A stretch of DNA of 64,000 nucleotides from Suilimivivens sp964393865. GTDB taxonomy: Bacteria > Bacillota > Clostridia > Lachnospirales > Lachnospiraceae. A program made the translations under genes and the position numbers. Within the stretch, counting starts at the first letter, position 1. Each line of letters starts with the position of its first letter. The notes beneath the pieces were generated by a model, which was not told the DNA's origin, made no database searches, and saw only the letters and a list, made by a program, of their open reading frames with translations. Location of the stretch: the NCBI GenBank assembly GCA_964393865.1, contig CAYMUW010000001.1, positions 1-64,000 on the forward strand. The letters are read 5' to 3'. Positions 58,849-64,000 of this stretch are shown here, one piece after another.

Positions 58849-60720
58849 ATGAGCAAAATAATTGGTATTGACTTGGGTACAACAAACAGCTGCGTAGCAG
58901 TTATGGAAGGCGGAAAACCTACCGTCATCGCTAATGCGGAAGGCGCAAGAACAACACCCTCTGTAGTGGCATTTTCAAAGACAGGAGAAAGACTGATTGG
59001 TGAGCCGGCAAAGCGTCAGGCTGTTACCAATGCGGAGAAGACTATTTCTTCTATTAAAAGAGATATGGGTACAGACAGAGGACGTACCATCGATGGCAAG
59101 AAGTATTCCCCTCAGCAGATTTCAGCAATGATTCTTCAGAAGCTGAAAGCAGATGCAGAAAGCTATTTGGGTGAGAAGGTTACGGAAGCAGTCATTACCG
59201 TTCCCGCATACTTCAATGACGCACAGCGTCAGGCAACCAAGGATGCAGGAAAGATTGCAGGACTTGATGTTAAGCGTATCATCAACGAGCCTACAGCTGC
59301 AGCGCTTGCATATGGACTTGACAATGAAAAAGAGCAGAAGATCATGGTATATGACCTTGGCGGCGGTACCTTCGATGTTTCCATTATCGAAATCGGTGAC
59401 GGCGTAATTGAGGTTCTGGCAACCAACGGCGATACACACCTTGGCGGTGATGATTTTGATAACAAGCTGACACAGTGGATGATCGATGAATTTAAGAAGG
59501 CAGAAGGCGTTGACTTATCTAATGATAAGATGGCACTTCAGAGATTAAAGGAAGCAGCAGAGAAGGCAAAGAAGGAGCTGTCCTCAGCTACCACAACAAA
59601 CATTAACCTTCCGTTCATTACAGCAACAGCAGAGGGCCCTAAGCACTTTGATATGAACCTTACCAGAGCAAAATTTGATGAATTAACACATGATCTGGTT
59701 GAAAGAACAGCAGTTCCTGTTCAAAACGCAATGAAGGATGCAGGTCTTACCAATGCTGATTTGGGTCAGGTATTATTGGTAGGCGGTTCTACACGTATTC
59801 CTGCCGTACAGGATAAGGTAAAGCAGCTTACGGGACATGAGCCCAGCAAGAGCCTTAACCCTGATGAATGTGTAGCTCTTGGTGCTTCCATTCAGGGTGG
59901 TAAGCTGGCAGGTGATGCCGGTGCAGGTGAAATCCTGCTTCTGGATGTTACACCCCTTTCTCTGTCCATTGAGACCATGGGTGGTATTGCAACCAGATTG
60001 ATTGAGAGAAATACAACAATTCCTACCAAGAAGAGTCAGATTTTCTCTACAGCAGCAGATAATCAGACAGCGGTAGATATCAACGTATTACAGGGTGAAA
60101 GACAGTTTGCAAGAGATAACAAGTCTCTTGGACAGTTCAGACTGGATGGTATTCCTCCGGCAATGCGTGGTGTACCTCAGATTGAGGTTACCTTTGATAT
60201 TGATGCAAACGGTATTGTTAATGTGTCTGCCAAGGATCTTGGAACAGGTAAGGAGCAGCATATCACCATTACAGCAAGCTCCAACATGTCTGACGATGAG
60301 ATCGATAAGGCTGTAAAGGAAGCAGCTGAATTTGAGGCACAGGATAAGAAGAGAAAAGAAGCCATTGATACCAGAAACGAGGCAGACTCTTTCGTATTCC
60401 AGACCGAGAAGGCATTAAACGAGGTTGGCGATAAGATTGATGCTTCCGAGAAGGCAGCTGTTGAGGCAGATGTGCAGGCTGTAAAGGCTATTCTTGAGAG
60501 AACCAAGGATCAGGAAATGTCGGATTCCGATTTGGATGAATTAAAAGCAGCAAGAGAAAAGCTTACAAACAGCGCACAGGCTTTGTTCACTAAGATGTAT
60601 GAGAATATGCAGCAGGCAGGCGGGGCAGCAGGTCCCGATATGGGCGCAGGCCCTGATGCCGGAGCAGCAAGTGATGGCCCGGCCGATGATGTGGTTGACG
60701 GAGATTACAGAGAAGTTTAA
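58849..60720 (+). CDS. dnaK: Molecular chaperone DnaK (Hsp70)
   Basis: 623 residues. ATPase domain beginning IIGIDLGTTNSCVAVMEGG, with VPAYFNDAQRQATKDAG and VYDLGGGTFDVSII. Substrate-binding domain DVTPLSLSIETMGG onward, helical lid, Gly/Ala-rich tail and C terminus DDVVDGDYREV. Normal length. The heat-shock operon continues to dnaJ after a 165-bp gap. Confidence 0.97.
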   Translation: MSKIIGIDLGTTNSCVAVMEGGKPTVIANAEGARTTPSVVAFSKTGERLIGEPAKRQAVTNAEKTISSIKRDMGTDRGRTIDGKKYSPQQISAMILQKLKADAESYLGEKVTEAVITVPAYFNDAQRQATKDAGKIAGLDVKRIINEPTAAALAYGLDNEKEQKIMVYDLGGGTFDVSIIEIGDGVIEVLATNGDTHLGGDDFDNKLTQWMIDEFKKAEGVDLSNDKMALQRLKEAAEKAKKELSSATTTNINLPFITATAEGPKHFDMNLTRAKFDELTHDLVERTAVPVQNAMKDAGLTNADLGQVLLVGGSTRIPAVQDKVKQLTGHEPSKSLNPDECVALGASIQGGKLAGDAGAGEILLLDVTPLSLSIETMGGIATRLIERNTTIPTKKSQIFSTAADNQTAVDINVLQGERQFARDNKSLGQFRLDGIPPAMRGVPQIEVTFDIDANGIVNVSAKDLGTGKEQHITITASSNMSDDEIDKAVKEAAEFEAQDKKRKEAIDTRNEADSFVFQTEKALNEVGDKIDASEKAAVEADVQAVKAILERTKDQEMSDSDLDELKAAREKLTNSAQALFTKMYENMQQAGGAAGPDMGAGPDAGAASDGPADDVVDGDYREV

Positions 60721-60817
60721 ACGGGATGAGGCGTTCCAAAGGTGATGTAAAATATCAGGCGGTATTCTGTATCAGATGATATTTATATTACCTGGGAATG
60801 CCGGATCATCTCGGGGG

Positions 60818-60842
60818 AGAATGGCCCTAACAAGCCATTCTT
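60818..60842 (+). terminator. Attenuator-like hairpin between dnaK and dnaJ
   Basis: AGAATGGC (60818-60825) pairs with GCCATTCT (60834-60841) around an 8-nt loop, with a short T-rich tail (TCTTG). It probably lowers dnaJ expression relative to dnaK rather than ending the operon. Confidence 0.5.
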
Positions 60843-60885
60843 CTTGTGCGTTTGAGTATGATCTGATGGCATGGGAGGAAAAGTA

Positions 60886-62046
60886 ATGGCAGAACAAAAA
60901 CGTGATTATTACGAGGTTCTTGGAGTAGACAAGAACGCGGATGATGCCGCAATTAAAAAAGCATATAGAGCTCTTGCCAAGAAATATCACCCTGACATAA
61001 ATCCGGGAGATGCGGAGGCTGAAAAGAAGTTTAAGGAAGCCTCTGAAGCATATGCAATCTTAAGTGATCCCGAGAAAAAGAGGCAGTATGATCAATTCGG
61101 TCATGCGGCATTTGAAGGCGGTGCCGGCGGTTATGGCGGTTTCGATTTCAACAGTGCGGATTTTAGCGATATTTTTGGGGATATATTTGGCGACTTCTTT
61201 GGCGGCGGGCGCAGAAGCCGCGGTAACAACGGACCTATGAAAGGTGCCAATATCAGAACCAGTGTAAGAATTTCCTTTGAGGAAGCTGTTTTTGGTGTTG
61301 ATAAAGAGATAGAGCTTACGTTAAAGGACGAATGTAAGAGCTGCCATGGAACAGGGGCGAAGCCCGGAACCAGTCCGGAAACCTGTCAAAAGTGCGGTGG
61401 AAAAGGGCAAGTGGTATTTACGCAGCAGTCCTTCTTTGGCACAGTCAGAAATGTGCAGACCTGTCCGGAATGTAACGGTACAGGTAAGGTGATTAAGGGA
61501 AAATGTGCAGATTGCCACGGCTCCGGCTATATTGCAAACCGCAAAAAGATTCAGGTATCCATTCCTGCAGGTATTGATAACGGGCAGAGCGTGCGAATTA
61601 GGGATAAGGGCGAACCGGGCGTAAACGGCGGCCCCAGAGGAGATTTGCTGGTAGAGGTAATCGTTGCGCGCCACCCGATTTTCCAGAGGCAGGACTACAA
61701 TATTTATTCCACGGTGCCGGTTTCCTTTGCGGTAGCAGCTCTTGGAGGAGATGTGGTGGTTGACACCGTTGACGGCAAGGTGATTTACGAGGTTAAGCCC
61801 GGAACCCAGACGGATACCAAGGTTCGTTTGAAAGGAAAAGGTGTTCCCACTCTTAGGAATAAGGATGTTCGTGGAGATCATTATGTAACATTGGTTGTCC
61901 AGACCCCTGATAAGCTTTCTCATGAGGCAAAGGAGCTGCTGAAGCAGTTTGATGCCATAACGGGAGACAGTTTGAATGCGGCACAAAATATTCAGACTGA
62001 CAAGGGTGAGACAAAAGATACAAAGAAGAAGAAGTTCTGGAAATAA
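60886..62046 (+). CDS. dnaJ: Co-chaperone DnaJ (Hsp40)
   Basis: 386 residues from the ATG at 60886 (GGAGG upstream). J domain DYYEVLGVDKNADDAAIKKA with HPD motif in KYHPDINPGD, Gly/Phe-rich region (~75-120), and four CxxCxGxG zinc motifs: CKSCHGTG, CQKCGGKG, CPECNGTG and CADCHGSG. C-terminal substrate-binding domains follow. Stimulates DnaK ATPase and delivers unfolded clients. Confidence 0.96.
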   Translation: MAEQKRDYYEVLGVDKNADDAAIKKAYRALAKKYHPDINPGDAEAEKKFKEASEAYAILSDPEKKRQYDQFGHAAFEGGAGGYGGFDFNSADFSDIFGDIFGDFFGGGRRSRGNNGPMKGANIRTSVRISFEEAVFGVDKEIELTLKDECKSCHGTGAKPGTSPETCQKCGGKGQVVFTQQSFFGTVRNVQTCPECNGTGKVIKGKCADCHGSGYIANRKKIQVSIPAGIDNGQSVRIRDKGEPGVNGGPRGDLLVEVIVARHPIFQRQDYNIYSTVPVSFAVAALGGDVVVDTVDGKVIYEVKPGTQTDTKVRLKGKGVPTLRNKDVRGDHYVTLVVQTPDKLSHEAKELLKQFDAITGDSLNAAQNIQTDKGETKDTKKKKFWK

Positions 62047-62065
62047 ACAGTGATGATTGATTTTT

Positions 62066-62123
62066 AAAAGTTCCCATTTAGTTATGTGCTGAGCAAAGCA
62101 TATTGCCAAAGGGAACTTTTTTA
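62066..62123 (+). terminator. Terminator of the heat-shock operon
   Basis: AAAAGTTCCC (62066-62075) pairs with GGGAACTTTT (62111-62120), the loop containing a smaller ATGTGCT/AGCATAT stem, followed by TT. It may also serve the convergent gene that ends at 62156. Confidence 0.8.
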
Positions 62124-62155
62124 GTCATATTTTCAAAAAACCGGCATAAACTGAA

Positions 62156-62764
62156 TTACTGACAGAGCTCGTTTAAATGTTGTAGGATATGTTTTTTTAG
62201 AGGAGAATTTAAGTTTTCGGCAATAGGAATTAAGTTTTTAATTAACTCGGGAGTGCCCTTTTCCTGATAAATAGCAGCAAGAAGCTTATAGGAAGCGCTT
62301 ATATCTGTCCGGGTATGTATGGCAAATTCCAAAATCTGCCGGGCCTCATCTGAATATCCCTTTTCGTACAAGGTATTTGCCCAGGTTTGAAGGGTACGTG
62401 CCAGAATCGTGTATCGTTGATCATATTGTGACAAAAGATCGATATTGGGGGCTCCGTATTGAAGCTTTAGATCCGTATTACTGATCCCTGTCAGGTTAAC
62501 GATGGGATCTGAGGACAGTTCCTGCAGGGTATTTAAACAGTCGGTCACAACCGGGTCTGAGGGCAGAGTATCCACAGGAAGCTTATCAAAGGGAATTTGA
62601 ATATAGTCAAGCTTGTCCAATGGCTTGCGCCGTGTATTGTTGGCATCGGCTTCTCTTTGCCAGAAATCATCATTTGCTTTTTTCTCTATGGTGCGGCGTT
62701 TATGAAGCTCGTAGCCAAGCCAGATACAGAAGACGATAAAACTTGCAAAAAACGGGAATCTCAT
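62156..62764 (-). CDS. Membrane-anchored TPR-like hypothetical protein
   Basis: 202 residues from the ATG at 62764, chosen for the AAAGGA upstream and because it places a transmembrane helix at the N terminus (MRFPFFASFIVFCIWLGYEL). A charged segment HKRRTIEKKANDDFWQREAD and LDYIQIPFDKLP follow, then ~110 residues of paired helices (WANTLYEKGYSDEARQILEF) that look like two or three tetratricopeptide repeats. Likely a scaffold facing the cytoplasm. No specific function can be named. Divergent from the small peptide gene at 62805. Confidence 0.75.
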   Translation of the reverse strand: MRFPFFASFIVFCIWLGYELHKRRTIEKKANDDFWQREADANNTRRKPLDKLDYIQIPFDKLPVDTLPSDPVVTDCLNTLQELSSDPIVNLTGISNTDLKLQYGAPNIDLLSQYDQRYTILARTLQTWANTLYEKGYSDEARQILEFAIHTRTDISASYKLLAAIYQEKGTPELIKNLIPIAENLNSPLKKHILQHLNELCQ

Positions 62765-62804
62765 ATATAATATCCTTTCAAAGATGTACAACCGGAGGCA
62801 GGAA

Positions 62805-62912
62805 ATGTTCAATTTTTATAATAAAAAAAATAAAAAAATCGTATCCGCCATAATAATTGTTTTATTAATACTAGCTATGGTCATTCCAACTATAGCATCT
62901 TTTATATATTAA
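62805..62912 (+). CDS. 35-residue single-pass membrane peptide
   Basis: ATG at 62805 preceded by GGAGGCAGGAA. It encodes a basic N terminus (MFNFYNKKNKKI) and one hydrophobic helix (VSAIIIVLLILAMVIPTIA) ending SFIY. The plan resembles small Firmicute membrane peptides such as Prli42-type proteins, but the identity is too weak to assign. The good ribosome-binding site, charge bias and 40-bp spacing to the VanW-like gene support a real gene, possibly in the same transcript. Confidence 0.65.
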   Translation: MFNFYNKKNKKIVSAIIIVLLILAMVIPTIASFIY

Positions 62913-62952
62913 CGCAAATGCAAACTTGTTATGTGTAGGAATGAGGTTCAAA

Positions 62953-64000
62953 ATGAAATTTGTTAAGGCAATGCTTTGTATCTGCATGAGCTGTATGATT
63001 ATCGGACTATCGGGGATGCAGGTCAGAGCGCAGGAAGAAAATAAAATATTACCCGGCATTTATGTAGAGGATATTTCTCTGGAAGGCAAAACGGCGCAAG
63101 AGGCCAAAGCGATGCTGGAGGATTATGTGGAGAACCTGTGTCAGAAAGAGATTACATTGGTAGCTGTAGGTGGCAATGAGGTAAAAATTACGCCTGCGGA
63201 TATTGGTTTTTACTGGTCTAATAAGGAAATTGTGGATGAGGCAGCGTCCATAGGCCAGAAGGGAAACATTGTTCAGAGATATAAGGCAGCTAAAGACTTG
63301 GAATACCGGAATGTGGTATATCAATTGGAGTTTGATATTGACAAAGAGCTGGCAGCACATGTGATTGCCGATCAATGTTCCGTATATAATGTTGATGCGG
63401 TGGATGCTACGCTTGTAAGGGAAAACGGAAGCTTTGTGGTTCATTCCGGTCAGGTTGGGCAGGTAGTCGATGAAGAAAATTCATGCAACCTTCTTTATCA
63501 GTTCCTGAATGAGGACTGGGACGGAGAGGATGCTTCTATAGAATTGGCAATTAAGACGGATGAATCCCGTGGGACGGAGGAAGAGCTCCTCAAGGTAAAG
63601 GATGTGCTGGGTACTTTTACTACCAGCTTTAAGACGTCCGGTTCATCCAGAAGCGCTAATGTGCGGAACGGATGCGAGCTGATTAACGGAACCATGTTAT
63701 ATCCGGGTGATGAGTTTTCAACCTATGAGGCTGTAGCGCCTTTTACTACTGCAAACGGGTATTATATGGCAGGTTCCTATTTGAATGGCCAGGTAGTGGA
63801 CAGTTTGGGAGGCGGTATTTGTCAGGTATCCACCACCTTATACAATGCGGTGCTTTTATCGGAGCTTGAGGTTACGGAAAGACATAATCATTCTATGATC
63901 GTAACGTATGTGGACCCTTCTGCAGATGCAGCGATTGCAGAGTCAGCAGGAAAGGATTTTAGATTTGTAAACAATACGGATGCTCCGATATACATAGAAG
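62953..64000 (+). CDS. VanW-like (YoaR) peptidoglycan-binding-domain protein, 3' end outside window
   Basis: 349 codons are present and the frame is open at the window end. Signal peptide MKFVKAMLCICMSCMIIGLS...VRAQ. Two PG_binding_4-type segments follow (ILPGIYVEDISLEGKTAQEA ..., and VDATLVRENGSFVVHSGQVG). The VanW core comes next: RSANVRNGCELINGTMLYPG, DEFSTYEAVAPFT, YLNGQVVDSLGGGICQVSTT and LYNAVLLSELEVTERHNHS. VanW proteins are cell-wall associated with no settled reaction. The start at 62953 has GAGG 6 bp upstream. Partial because of the window edge, not a truncation. Confidence 0.88.
   Translation, partial: MKFVKAMLCICMSCMIIGLSGMQVRAQEENKILPGIYVEDISLEGKTAQEAKAMLEDYVENLCQKEITLVAVGGNEVKITPADIGFYWSNKEIVDEAASIGQKGNIVQRYKAAKDLEYRNVVYQLEFDIDKELAAHVIADQCSVYNVDAVDATLVRENGSFVVHSGQVGQVVDEENSCNLLYQFLNEDWDGEDASIELAIKTDESRGTEEELLKVKDVLGTFTTSFKTSGSSRSANVRNGCELINGTMLYPGDEFSTYEAVAPFTTANGYYMAGSYLNGQVVDSLGGGICQVSTTLYNAVLLSELEVTERHNHSMIVTYVDPSADAAIAESAGKDFRFVNNTDAPIYIE

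Noticed and set aside
1..64000. CRISPR arrays, tRNA or rRNA genes, complete insertion sequences or prophage genes
   Set aside because: I looked for regular direct repeats, T-arm-like motifs and transposase signatures and found none apart from the Rpn relics.

Overview
The window reads as chromosomal DNA from an anaerobic gut bacterium of the Firmicutes, most likely a Lachnospiraceae (Roseburia/Blautia-like). The reasons are a spore-maturation gene (spmB), a CIRCE-controlled hrcA-grpE-dnaK-dnaJ operon, split two-subunit transketolase, SEC-C methionine aminopeptidase, a DUF6465 protein, Rpn-family relics, and a full beta-mannooligosaccharide locus like the one known from Roseburia. This is inferred from protein families; no rRNA or tRNA gene was seen.

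Layout. 1-1770 is a scarred region: an N-terminally deleted Rpn nuclease relic, spmB whose start lies in a hairpin arm and which has no spmA beside it, the first 24 codons of a MerR regulator, and a 50-codon blaI/blaR1 deletion relic. 1775-12334 is a LacI-controlled galactoside locus: regulator, ABC sugar importer, GH35-like glycosidase, cytoplasmic beta-helix protein and a two-subunit LacLM beta-galactosidase. 12346-27117 is mixed: a deleted AEC permease, membrane-anchored Mrr-like nuclease, DUF885 protein, transketolase pair, rpe, map, a lipoprotein, a glycerol operon (two flavoproteins plus glpK), a cyclic-nucleotide-binding-domain protein of unknown role, and an ADP-ribose pyrophosphatase.

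27236-50298 is a galactomannan/glucomannan locus: two GH36 alpha-galactosidases, LacI and AraC regulators, a second ABC importer, an AGE-family mannobiose 2-epimerase, two GH130 phosphorylases, a CE17-like acetylesterase, a chemoreceptor, a 1162-residue GH2 and a GH1 glycosidase fused to mannose-6-phosphate isomerase. As inferred, acetylated and galactosylated mannooligosaccharides are imported, stripped of acetyl and galactosyl groups, epimerised at the reducing end, phosphorolysed, and the mannose fed toward fructose-6-phosphate. No secreted endomannanase and no phosphomannomutase lie inside the window.

50299-53300 is a second scar: a large inverted repeat, a frameshifted Rpn relic, an XRE repressor with a strong operator, a lipoprotein, and two copies of a ~92-nt structured element on either side of a third Rpn tail. 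53301-64000 is core-like: aminotransferase, patatin, uppP, DUF6465 protein, the heat-shock operon, a small membrane peptide and a VanW-like protein cut by the window end.

The points most worth a second look are the GH1-ManA fusion, the covarying twin RNA-like elements, the lysine-rich chemoreceptor inside the mannan operon, and the unassigned cyclic-nucleotide-binding-domain protein.
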